Shown piece by piece: positions 25,664 to 32,970 of a stretch of DNA of 53,025 bases. The stretch covers positions 1-53,025 of the forward strand of contig NZ_CANMFT010000011.1 in assembly GCF_947497285.1 (NCBI RefSeq), given 5' to 3'. Position 1 is the stretch's first letter, and each line of letters begins with the position of its first letter. The stretch comes from an uncultured Aliiroseovarius sp. (GTDB lineage: Bacteria > Pseudomonadota > Alphaproteobacteria > Rhodobacterales > Rhodobacteraceae). The notes under the pieces are model-generated. The model made no database searches. It was not told the origin of the DNA and was given only the letters and a program-made list of their open reading frames with translations. The translations under genes were made by a program, and so were the position numbers.

Positions 25664-27187
25664 TCAGCCCTTGAAGTTCCACGGTAGCAGCAAGTCGATA
25701 TCCTTCTGTTTATGGCCATTCACGATGGCCGAGAGGACGCCTGTCAGATAGCTGTGCGGCTCGACGTGGTTCAACTTGCACGTCTCGATGAGCGAGGCGA
25801 TGACGGCCCAGTTCTGGGCACCGGCATCGTGGCCTGCAAAGAGCGCGTTCTTGCGCTGTAGAGCGATGGGGCGGATCGTGCGCTCGACGGCGTTGCTGTC
25901 CATCTCGATGCGGCCATCGGTGAGGAACAGGATGAGCCCATCCCAGTATTTGGCGATGTATTTGAGCGCCTCCCCCGTTGGGGATTTGGCAGAGACCTGC
26001 GTGCGGGCATGATCCAGCCAGGTTTTGAAGGCAGCTACTTTGGGCGCGGACTTTTGGTTCCGAACAACGAGACGTTCTTCAGCTGACTGGCCACGGATCT
26101 GCTTCTCGATCCGGTAAAGCGCCGCGATCTGCTTGAGCCCGTCCTCGGCAATGGGGGCCACATTGTTGTGGGTCAGATCATAGAGCTTGCGACGGGCATG
26201 GGCCCAGCAATAGGCCAGCTCGATCGGCGCATTGTCACGCAGATCAAGCACGCGGTTGTAGCCAGCATAGCCGTCCACTTGCAGGATGCCGCTAAAGCCC
26301 TGCAATATCTGGGATGCGTATTTGCCGGATCGGCCGGGTGTGTATGTGAAGGCTACGCCGGGCGGTTCAAGACCATTCCACGCCCTGTCGTCCCGCGCCA
26401 GCGCCCAGAAGTAACCTTTCTTCACCTTGCCCCGTCCCGGATCGAGCACCGGCGCTGGTGTCTCATCCATGAAGAGCTTGGAACTTGTTTTGAGATGCGC
26501 CAGCATAACGTCATGGATAGGCTTGAGTTCGTGGGCCGCTTTGCCCACCCATGAGGCCAAGGTGGATCGCTCGATATTGACGCCTTGGCGGGCATATATC
26601 TGGCTTTGCCGAAACAGCGGCAGGTGATCTGCGAACTTTGACACCAGCACCGTTGCGACGGTCGCCTCAGTGGGCATGCCGCCCTCAATGAGATGCGGCT
26701 TCGCCGGGGTCTGCACAAAGCTGCCTTCACATTTGCGGCAAGCATATCGCGGGCGGCGGGTGACGATCACCCGGAACTGTGCGGGCACGATGTCCAACCG
26801 CTCGCTCACATCCTCGCTGATGACGTGGCGCTCGTGGCCGCAAGAACAGGTGGTGCTGTCTGGTTCGATGATCTCTTCCACGCGCGGAAGATGCTTAGGC
26901 AGGAGCCCGCGCGGCTTGCGCTTGGCGGGCTTGGTCTTCGGCGGATCAATCGCCTCATCTTCGGCATGAACCACGGCCATTGCTGTTTCGATATCTTCCA
27001 GCGCCAGATGATACTGGTCCGGATGACCCTTCTCGGACTTCGCGCCATAGAGCGCACGCTTGAAGTCCGCCAATAACTTTTCCAGCCGTTCGATCCGCAC
27101 ATCCTTGCGCGCATTACGTTCCTCCGAGGCGATAATGATCGCCTTCAAAGCATCAATATTGTTGGGAAGTTGGTCAAGCGCAGTCAT
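25664..27187 (-). CDS. tnpC: IS66 transposase TnpC
   Basis: 507 residues. Coiled-coil N-terminus with ERNARKDVRIERLEKLLADF, a zinc-binding region (CSCGHERH, YACRKCEG), then the DDE-type catalytic part with LFMDETPAPVLDPG, LQVDGYAGYNRV, AHARRKLYDL and ERTIRPIALQRKN, ending in HVEPHSYLTGVLSAI. Full length for the family; the inner copy is intact. Confidence 0.96.
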   Translation of the reverse strand: MTALDQLPNNIDALKAIIIASEERNARKDVRIERLEKLLADFKRALYGAKSEKGHPDQYHLALEDIETAMAVVHAEDEAIDPPKTKPAKRKPRGLLPKHLPRVEEIIEPDSTTCSCGHERHVISEDVSERLDIVPAQFRVIVTRRPRYACRKCEGSFVQTPAKPHLIEGGMPTEATVATVLVSKFADHLPLFRQSQIYARQGVNIERSTLASWVGKAAHELKPIHDVMLAHLKTSSKLFMDETPAPVLDPGRGKVKKGYFWALARDDRAWNGLEPPGVAFTYTPGRSGKYASQILQGFSGILQVDGYAGYNRVLDLRDNAPIELAYCWAHARRKLYDLTHNNVAPIAEDGLKQIAALYRIEKQIRGQSAEERLVVRNQKSAPKVAAFKTWLDHARTQVSAKSPTGEALKYIAKYWDGLILFLTDGRIEMDSNAVERTIRPIALQRKNALFAGHDAGAQNWAVIASLIETCKLNHVEPHSYLTGVLSAIVNGHKQKDIDLLLPWNFKG

Positions 27188-27241
27188 GCCGTTGATCTAC
27201 TAAATTCCGGTGGGGAGCACCTGTACAAAACGCCACCCGAG

Positions 27242-27595
27242 TCATTCTGCCGCAGCCGGAGATGGCACGTCCAGTGACGTCACCCTCCGCCAGTCCAGCC
27301 CCGCAAAAAGGGCTTCAAACTGGGCCGGGTCCAAGCGCAACACGCCGTCGCGAATGGCAGGCCATTTGAACGCATTCTGCTCCAGCCGTTTGTATGCCAT
27401 GACCAAACCCGTGCCGTCCCACCAGATCATCTTCAGCCGGTCCGCCCGCTTGGCGCGAAACACATAGACCGCGCCATCAAAGGGCAGCATCTTCAGATGG
27501 CTTTGAACCAGAGCGGTCAGACCATCGTGACCCTTGCGGAAGTCCACAGGCTTGGTCGCCACAAAGATCTTCACCCCATGCGATGGATGGATCAC
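27242..27595 (-). CDS. tnpB: IS66 accessory protein TnpB (Orf2)
   Basis: 117 residues with the TnpB hallmark ATKPVDFRKGHDGL, then VYVFRAKRADRLKMIWWDGTG. Needed for IS66 transposition. It overlaps the tnpA stop by four bases. Confidence 0.96.
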   Translation of the reverse strand: MIHPSHGVKIFVATKPVDFRKGHDGLTALVQSHLKMLPFDGAVYVFRAKRADRLKMIWWDGTGLVMAYKRLEQNAFKWPAIRDGVLRLDPAQFEALFAGLDWRRVTSLDVPSPAAAE

Positions 27596-27978
27596 AGTGC
27601 AAGAGCCAGTTCAATTATCCGCGGCGTGGGGGTCGAGGCCGCAAGCCGAATTGTTACCTCACCCTTCACCAGTTCAATCTTGTCGTCACAAACCGGAAAG
27701 GGCGATGAAGGCACCGTAGGTGGAAGAGGAGTTTCCAAAACCACAGGGGCGAAGTTAACGCCCTCAAGGTTCGGCAACACCAATTTGCCTTCCCGCGCTT
27801 GCCTGCGCCAATCGGAAACATGACTGGGCACGATGTCATAACGCTCCGCGACCCCCTTGACCGTCGCACCATCCATCAACGTCTCGGCAACAATATGTGC
27901 CTTGACCTCGTCAGGCCAACGGCGCTTGCCATCGGATCCGCGACGCACACCAACGAGTAACTCGTTCATAGTCTCCAT
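27592..27978 (-). CDS. tnpA: IS66 accessory protein TnpA (Orf1)
   Basis: 128 residues. HTH region RRWPDEVKAHIVAETL...TVKGVAERYDIVPSHVSDWRRQ, as in IS66/IS3 OrfA-type proteins. First gene of the element, preceded by GGAG in the leader. Confidence 0.95.
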   Translation of the reverse strand: METMNELLVGVRRGSDGKRRWPDEVKAHIVAETLMDGATVKGVAERYDIVPSHVSDWRRQAREGKLVLPNLEGVNFAPVVLETPLPPTVPSSPFPVCDDKIELVKGEVTIRLAASTPTPRIIELALAL

Positions 27979-27990
27979 GGAGAAACTCCC

Positions 27991-29400
27991 TCAAATCAAC
28001 GAGGCAAGGAATCTCAGATCACGAAACGATTGGGAAGGTCGGGTCAAAACACCGCTTACGTTCTTGCGCTGTAGAGCGATGGGGCGGATCGTGCGCTCGA
28101 CGGCGTTGCTGTCCATCTCGATGCGGCCATCGGTGAGGAACAGGATGAGCCCATCCCAGTATTTGGCGATGTATTTGAGCGCCTCCCCCGTTGGGGATTT
28201 GGCAGAGACCTGCGTGCGGGCATGATCCAGCCAGGTTTTGAAGGCAGCTACTTTGGGCGCGGACTTTTGGTTCCGAACAACGAGACGTTCTTCAGCTGAC
28301 TGGCCACGGATCTGCTTCTCGATCCGGTAAAGCGCCGCGATCTGCTTGAGCCCGTCCTCGGCAATGGGGGCCACATTGTTGTGGGTCAGATCATAGAGCT
28401 TGCGACGGGCATGGGCCCAGCAATAGGCCAGCTCGATCGGCGCATTGTCACGCAGATCAAGCACGCGGTTGTAGCCAGCATAGCCGTCCACTTGCAGGAT
28501 GCCGCTAAAGCCCTGCAATATCTGGGATGCGTATTTGCCGGATCGGCCGGGTGTGTATGTGAAGGCTACGCCGGGCGGTTCAAGACCATTCCACGCCCTG
28601 TCGTCCCGCGCCAGCGCCCAGAAGTAACCTTTCTTCACCTTGCCCCGTCCCGGATCGAGCACCGGCGCTGGTGTCTCATCCATGAAGAGCTTGGAACTTG
28701 TTTTGAGATGCGCCAGCATAACGTCATGGATAGGCTTGAGTTCGTGGGCCGCTTTGCCCACCCATGAGGCCAAGGTGGATCGCTCGATATTGACGCCTTG
28801 GCGGGCATATATCTGGCTTTGCCGAAACAGCGGCAGGTGATCTGCGAACTTTGACACCAGCACCGTTGCGACGGTCGCCTCAGTGGGCATGCCGCCCTCA
28901 ATGAGATGCGGCTTCGCCGGGGTCTGCACAAAGCTGCCTTCACATTTGCGGCAAGCATATCGCGGGCGGCGGGTGACGATCACCCGGAACTGTGCGGGCA
29001 CGATGTCCAACCGCTCGCTCACATCCTCGCTGATGACGTGGCGCTCGTGGCCGCAAGAACAGGTGGTGCTGTCTGGTTCGATGATCTCTTCCACGCGCGG
29101 AAGATGCTTAGGCAGGAGCCCGCGCGGCTTGCGCTTGGCGGGCTTGGTCTTCGGCGGATCAATCGCCTCATCTTCGGCATGAACCACGGCCATTGCTGTT
29201 TCGATATCTTCCAGCGCCAGATGATACTGGTCCGGATGACCCTTCTCGGACTTCGCGCCATAGAGCGCACGCTTGAAGTCCGCCAATAACTTTTCCAGCC
29301 GTTCGATCCGCACATCCTTGCGCGCATTACGTTCCTCCGAGGCGATAATGATCGCCTTCAAAGCATCAATATTGTTGGGAAGTTGGTCAAGCGCAGTCAT
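27991..29400 (-). pseudogene. tnpC: Outer tnpC, interrupted
   Basis: Identical to the inner tnpC for about 444 codons, up to LQRKN, then runs into the end of the inner element and stops after about 25 foreign residues. The missing C-terminal part remains at 25461-25651. Without the intact catalytic C-terminus it is unlikely to work. Confidence 0.93.
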
Positions 29401-29454
29401 GCCGTTGATCTACTAAATTCCGGTGGGGAGCACCTGTACAAAACGCCACCCGAG

Positions 29455-29808
29455 TCATTCTGCCGCAGCCGGAGATGGCACGTCCAGTGACGTCACCCTC
29501 CGCCAGTCCAGCCCCGCAAAAAGGGCTTCAAACTGGGCCGGGTCCAAGCGCAACACGCCGTCGCGAATGGCAGGCCATTTGAACGCATTCTGCTCCAGCC
29601 GTTTGTATGCCATGACCAAACCCGTGCCGTCCCACCAGATCATCTTCAGCCGGTCCGCCCGCTTGGCGCGAAACACATAGACCGCGCCATCAAAGGGCAG
29701 CATCTTCAGATGGCTTTGAACCAGAGCGGTCAGACCATCGTGACCCTTGCGGAAGTCCACAGGCTTGGTCGCCACAAAGATCTTCACCCCATGCGATGGA
29801 TGGATCAC
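29455..29808 (-). CDS. tnpB: IS66 TnpB, outer copy
   Basis: Identical to the inner copy at 27242-27595. Intact, but its element has lost tnpC; it could still act in trans. Confidence 0.95.
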   Translation of the reverse strand: MIHPSHGVKIFVATKPVDFRKGHDGLTALVQSHLKMLPFDGAVYVFRAKRADRLKMIWWDGTGLVMAYKRLEQNAFKWPAIRDGVLRLDPAQFEALFAGLDWRRVTSLDVPSPAAAE

Positions 29809-30191
29809 AGTGCAAGAGCCAGTTCAATTATCCGCGGCGTGGGGGTCGAGGCCGCAAGCCGAATTGTTACCTCACCCTTCACCAGTTCAATCTTGTCGTC
29901 ACAAACCGGAAAGGGCGATGAAGGCACCGTAGGTGGAAGAGGAGTTTCCAAAACCACAGGGGCGAAGTTAACGCCCTCAAGGTTCGGCAACACCAATTTG
30001 CCTTCCCGCGCTTGCCTGCGCCAATCGGAAACATGACTGGGCACGATGTCATAACGCTCCGCGACCCCCTTGACCGTCGCACCATCCATCAACGTCTCGG
30101 CAACAATATGTGCCTTGACCTCGTCAGGCCAACGGCGCTTGCCATCGGATCCGCGACGCACACCAACGAGTAACTCGTTCATAGTCTCCAT
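29805..30191 (-). CDS. tnpA: IS66 TnpA, outer copy
   Basis: Identical to the inner copy at 27592-27978, overlapping tnpB by four bases. Confidence 0.95.
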   Translation of the reverse strand: METMNELLVGVRRGSDGKRRWPDEVKAHIVAETLMDGATVKGVAERYDIVPSHVSDWRRQAREGKLVLPNLEGVNFAPVVLETPLPPTVPSSPFPVCDDKIELVKGEVTIRLAASTPTPRIIELALAL

Positions 30192-30272
30192 GGAGAAACT
30201 CCCTCAAATCAACGAGGCAAGGAATCTCAGATCACGAAACGATTGGGAAGGTCGGGTCAAAACACCGCTTAC

Positions 30273-30459
30273 TCAACATCTGCGACCCTTACCAGAGTTC
30301 GATGCAGTCCCATACGGGATTCTAGTCGTGGCAGGGTTGTTTTTTCTTGGGATTACTCTTCGTAGATCGGTGGTAATAACGACTTTGAATTCTCGCTACG
30401 ACACCTCCGAAATTCCACATTTGATTATAGTTCCAACTTCCAACAAAGGTGCCGAGTAA
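30273..30459 (+). pseudogene. Membrane-protein gene cut off by the IS66 end
   Basis: From the IS66 border the frame reads PYGILVVAGLFFLGITLRR, a membrane helix, and ends IIVPTSNKGAE, the same C-terminal tag as other island genes. The 5' part is missing. The next gene starts on its stop (TAATG). This shows that the cassette island once continued across the place now held by the IS66 pair. Confidence 0.6.
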
Positions 30460-30461
30460 TG
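30438..30461 (+). repeat. Junction tag J7
   Basis: TTCCAACAAAGGTGCCG and then TAATG. In frame with the truncated gene, and it supplies the Shine-Dalgarno (AAAGGTG) for the next gene. Confidence 0.65.
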
Positions 30462-30833
30462 GCCGCTAAATACCTCCGAAAACTTGGGTGGATAGCTTTA
30501 GCAAGCTCAATTGCGTTGTTTTCGCTAGGATGCTTTTTGTTGACTGAAACACAAAGCCCCTATGTAGGAGTAGACTTCGCATCAGGAGCGAACCGTGCAC
30601 CGGCCTGCTTCTACATCGGAACGTGTCCCTCCTACTTCCGGTTCTTTACTATTACAAATGCAACCTTTGCAGCATCCATGGTTACTTTGATCGTCACGGT
30701 TTGGGCTTTCGTTGTGGACAGACGCATCAAGCTCAACACCGAGGACAGAGACGCTCAAAGATTTGCCTGGGAGCAAGACGAACGTGCTCGAAAAGCTGAA
30801 ATTGAAAAGCAAACCAACAAAAGTGCAAAGTGA
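30459..30833 (+). CDS. Two-pass membrane protein of the island
   Basis: 124 residues. Membrane helices at about residues 9-28 and 66-88, with a periplasmic loop containing two cysteines (PACFYIGTCPSYF) and a charged cytoplasmic C-terminal helix ending in KQTNKSAK. The ending is a variant of the junction tag. No family recognised. Confidence 0.6.
   Translation: MAAKYLRKLGWIALASSIALFSLGCFLLTETQSPYVGVDFASGANRAPACFYIGTCPSYFRFFTITNATFAASMVTLIVTVWAFVVDRRIKLNTEDRDAQRFAWEQDERARKAEIEKQTNKSAK
30813..30833 (+). repeat. Junction tag J8
   Basis: ACCAACAAAAGTGCAAAG and then TGATG. A 17-codon frame follows but nothing convincing, so this seems to be the last tag. CAACAAAAGTGCA here is identical to the bases just after the DPTG codons of the Rhs tip at about 24214-24226. 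Confidence 0.5.
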
Positions 30834-30886
30834 TGCGGGTAGCGGCGCTCGGTTTGAAACTCCCGGCTCTCAAGCCCTTGGGATGA

Positions 30887-31090
30887 TCAGTCGTGTAAGA
30901 AAAAAATCTTATGTTCTATTTCACTAGCAGGCAAAGCCCAATCGACCAATAGGTTGCCATCGTCACCGCGGTATCTCCTACCGACCTGTATCAGCTCACC
31001 CTCGACGCGAATAGAGATCTTCAGCTCGTCGGCAAACTGGTTCGTCCGAGTTTCCGCTACGGTATATGCGTTTGCGGTTTCATCACCCAT
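30887..31090 (-). CDS. Small conserved protein downstream of luxI
   Basis: 67 residues. The core LKISIRVEGELIQVGRRYRGDDGNLL is clearly related to LKISMRINGELVEVGQRYRG in the protein at 40665-40859, so the plasmid carries two paralogues. Its ATG overlaps the luxI stop by eight bases, so it is likely co-transcribed and quorum-regulated. Function unknown. Confidence 0.65.
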   Translation of the reverse strand: MGDETANAYTVAETRTNQFADELKISIRVEGELIQVGRRYRGDDGNLLVDWALPASEIEHKIFFLHD

Positions 31091-31802
31091 TGAACAACAC
31101 CTTGTTAAAAGAATTGGAAATATAATCTGTTAAAGCGTAGAGGTCCGTGCTGCCGTCTTCAAACGGGGGTAACACCTCCGTTTCGAAAGCGAGAAAGCTG
31201 TCGCCAGGAGTTCCTACAACCGGTCCCATCGGTACAGGAGTATAGCCCATTCCCTTAGCCATTCGCATGAAGGCCCTTGGACCGAGAAACAAGCATTTGG
31301 TCGCCTTCTGTGCGTGTAGAAAATCGTTCGAAGCCTTCAGCACGGAGCGAGCAACGGACGGGTCAGCATCGCCGACGACAAGGCGCGTCAGCTCCCAAAC
31401 ATTTTCGTCTTGGGGTGGTTGTGAATCACAAATGTTCGTTGGCAAGCCCTTTAGGACACCCTTAAAAGCGTCATTGATCATATACGTTGACGACTGATTG
31501 CGAGGACTCTTGTGCACTCGGTCGGTACAGACAAGCCTTGCGCCACCAAGTACACGATTGGAACGAGGTTCATAAGCGATGATGTAAAGAGCGTCGAAGC
31601 AATCATAGCTGTCCAGATCGTTTTTGGTTGGCAACCACACATCCCACCCTTTTTCGTTTGTGAAAACACGCGTGCGAAGGTCCATGTACTTTGCAAAGAG
31701 GTCATTGTTCAGCTCCTCGGCGGTGCTTGCAGGCATTCTTCCTGCAGGAACGGTCACAATCGAACATACGTAGCTCATAGGGATTCTGGTGATGTTGGTC
31801 AT
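31083..31802 (-). CDS. luxI: LuxI-type acyl-homoserine-lactone synthase
   Basis: 239 residues. LuxI pattern: YMDLRTRVFTNEKGWDVWL (conserved Arg, Phe and Trp), DSYDCFDALYIIAYE, RVLGGARLVCTD, and ENVWELTRLVV. It makes the diffusible acyl-HSL signal. The ATG at 31802 was chosen (AAGGA ten bases upstream); one further in-frame start exists upstream. Divergent to luxR, with two dyads between them, the usual arrangement of an autoinduced pair. Confidence 0.92.
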   Translation of the reverse strand: MTNITRIPMSYVCSIVTVPAGRMPASTAEELNNDLFAKYMDLRTRVFTNEKGWDVWLPTKNDLDSYDCFDALYIIAYEPRSNRVLGGARLVCTDRVHKSPRNQSSTYMINDAFKGVLKGLPTNICDSQPPQDENVWELTRLVVGDADPSVARSVLKASNDFLHAQKATKCLFLGPRAFMRMAKGMGYTPVPMGPVVGTPGDSFLAFETEVLPPFEDGSTDLYALTDYISNSFNKVLFNG

Positions 31803-31890
31803 GGCGCGTCGATTCCTTCTCGGTTGCATGTATCAACATCGGGAATGTGATCGGAGGAATCCAGTTTTACGAGAATATTACCTTGCATAA

Positions 31891-31936
31891 CCAACTCAGG
31901 TTAGTTTTGGTGGGTATGCGACCTAACTCAGGTTAG
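31891..31936. promoter_or_regulatory. Two lux-box-like dyads between luxI and luxR
   Basis: CCAAC-TCAG-GTTAG at 31891-31904 and CTAAC-TCAG-GTTAG at 31923-31936. The second has perfect 5-bp arms. Their centres are 32 bp apart, three helical turns. They lie about 90-130 bases before luxI and 40-85 bases before luxR, and are the likely LuxR-AHL binding sites. Confidence 0.7.
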
Positions 31937-31977
31937 TTTTTCGGGGTAAATGAGGTCTGGAGCAAACGAGTAGTGTA

Positions 31978-32646
31978 ATGAGCAAGAGTTCTAAAGCTGG
32001 AAAGTACCGAGCCAGAACGACAAGTATGATTTCAGCGGCATTCCAGGCCCACCTTGATGATGTGGAAGCTATAGGAACCGCTGGGTATAGCATGGTGGTT
32101 AACGGTCGTTTGCTCGGCCCAGAGCATTTTGAAACCACCTATCCTGATAGTTGGCAAGAGCGATACGAAAAGCTGAACTGGATCGCTCTTGATCCGATCC
32201 TGAATTGGGCTTTCAGAGGTCCAGGTGGCGATGAACGCTGGTCAGAAATTGTTGTTGGCTCCATCGGCGCCAAGAGGTTCATGAAAGCGGCCAAAGATGT
32301 TGGGCTATGCTATGGCGGAATTTTCGTGCGAAATATCGGCACAGGCACGTCATTCCTGAGTGTTGCACGATCAGATCGAGAACTGACTGCCGCTGAAATG
32401 GTGAAAATGAGCACTATCGCCACAGAGTTTTTTGCTGACATAACAACAGAAGAACGGATCTCGGGCAAAGCTATTGATGTTTTGCAACGGCTTGCGGACA
32501 ATCAAAGTATTTCTGAGATTGCCGAAGCCCTGAATATCAGCGAGAGCGCTGTCAAAGCTCGCTTAAATGACGCGCGAAAGAAAACTGGTGTACCAACCAC
32601 CAACGGGCTTATCGCTCACTTGAGGCGCAAAGGGTTAGTGCAGTAA
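31978..32646 (+). CDS. luxR: LuxR-family quorum-sensing regulator
   Basis: 222 residues. N-terminal autoinducer-binding domain (YSMVVNGRLL, WQERYEKLNWIALDPILNWAF with the conserved Trp-Asp-Pro context) and a C-terminal GerE-type HTH (ISEIAEALNISESAVKARLNDARKKTGVPTTNGLIAHL). It pairs with the divergent luxI. Shine-Dalgarno is weak at the ATG at 31978. It probably controls luxI and the small gene behind it; control of transfer genes nearby is possible but not shown. Confidence 0.9.
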   Translation: MSKSSKAGKYRARTTSMISAAFQAHLDDVEAIGTAGYSMVVNGRLLGPEHFETTYPDSWQERYEKLNWIALDPILNWAFRGPGGDERWSEIVVGSIGAKRFMKAAKDVGLCYGGIFVRNIGTGTSFLSVARSDRELTAAEMVKMSTIATEFFADITTEERISGKAIDVLQRLADNQSISEIAEALNISESAVKARLNDARKKTGVPTTNGLIAHLRRKGLVQ

Positions 32647-32710
32647 GAGATTGTCGGAACAGACCTCACCTCCATTAAAACCAGTCTATGCGACGCAAAG
32701 AGGCGCGAGT

Positions 32711-32959
32711 ATGCAAACAAAAGAAGATTTGGTTTTAGCGGCGGGAACGCACACGTTTCGTTACCGATCTCCAATGCGTGGTGGGGATCTCCATGTATTC
32801 GAGAACATGGATACCGGAGCACAGAGCGTTATAACCAATACGACATACAAGCTCGCTAAGCCGTTCCTTCAGAAAACAGGGCATTTCTATGTCTATCCGA
32901 AAGACAAATTACCGGCAGCCGTGTGCACGGGACTTTCCATTCCCACAGTGAAAGAATAG
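32711..32959 (+). CDS. Small hypothetical protein downstream of luxR
   Basis: 82 residues from the ATG at 32711 (AAGAGG eight bases upstream); an in-frame TTG at 32651 would add 20 residues. Mixed beta, with THTFRYRSPMRGGDLHVFENMD. No recognised family. Convergent with virD4, only 11 bases apart. Confidence 0.5.
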   Translation: MQTKEDLVLAAGTHTFRYRSPMRGGDLHVFENMDTGAQSVITNTTYKLAKPFLQKTGHFYVYPKDKLPAAVCTGLSIPTVKE

Positions 32960-32970
32960 GCGCATCACAC

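Larger units (their letters stand above)
25652..28059 (-). mobile_element. Inner IS66-family element, intact (2,408 bp)
   Basis: Complete element with tnpA, tnpB and tnpC on the minus strand and the same terminal inverted repeats as the outer copy. It is flanked by the 8-bp target duplication GTTCTTGC (25644-25651 and 28060-28067), the size typical of IS66. The target is the tnpC gene of an identical element, so this is a recent self-insertion. Confidence 0.97.
25449..30272 (-). mobile_element. Outer IS66-family element (split by an identical copy)
   Basis: Ends are GTAAGCGCTTTTTCAGCCC on the left and, inverted, GTAAGCGGTGTTTTGACCC on the right. Its left 203 bases (25449-25651) and its remainder (28060-30272) flank the inner copy. 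Removing the inner copy and one 8-bp duplication leaves exactly 2,408 bp. The outer flanks are ATTTTAGC and TCAACATC, not a duplication, so sequence was rearranged or deleted beside it. Confidence 0.93.

Noticed and set aside
25776-30070. Several plus-strand ORFs inside the IS66 copies
   Set aside because: They are antisense shadows of tnpA, tnpB and tnpC and occur identically in both copies because the elements are identical.
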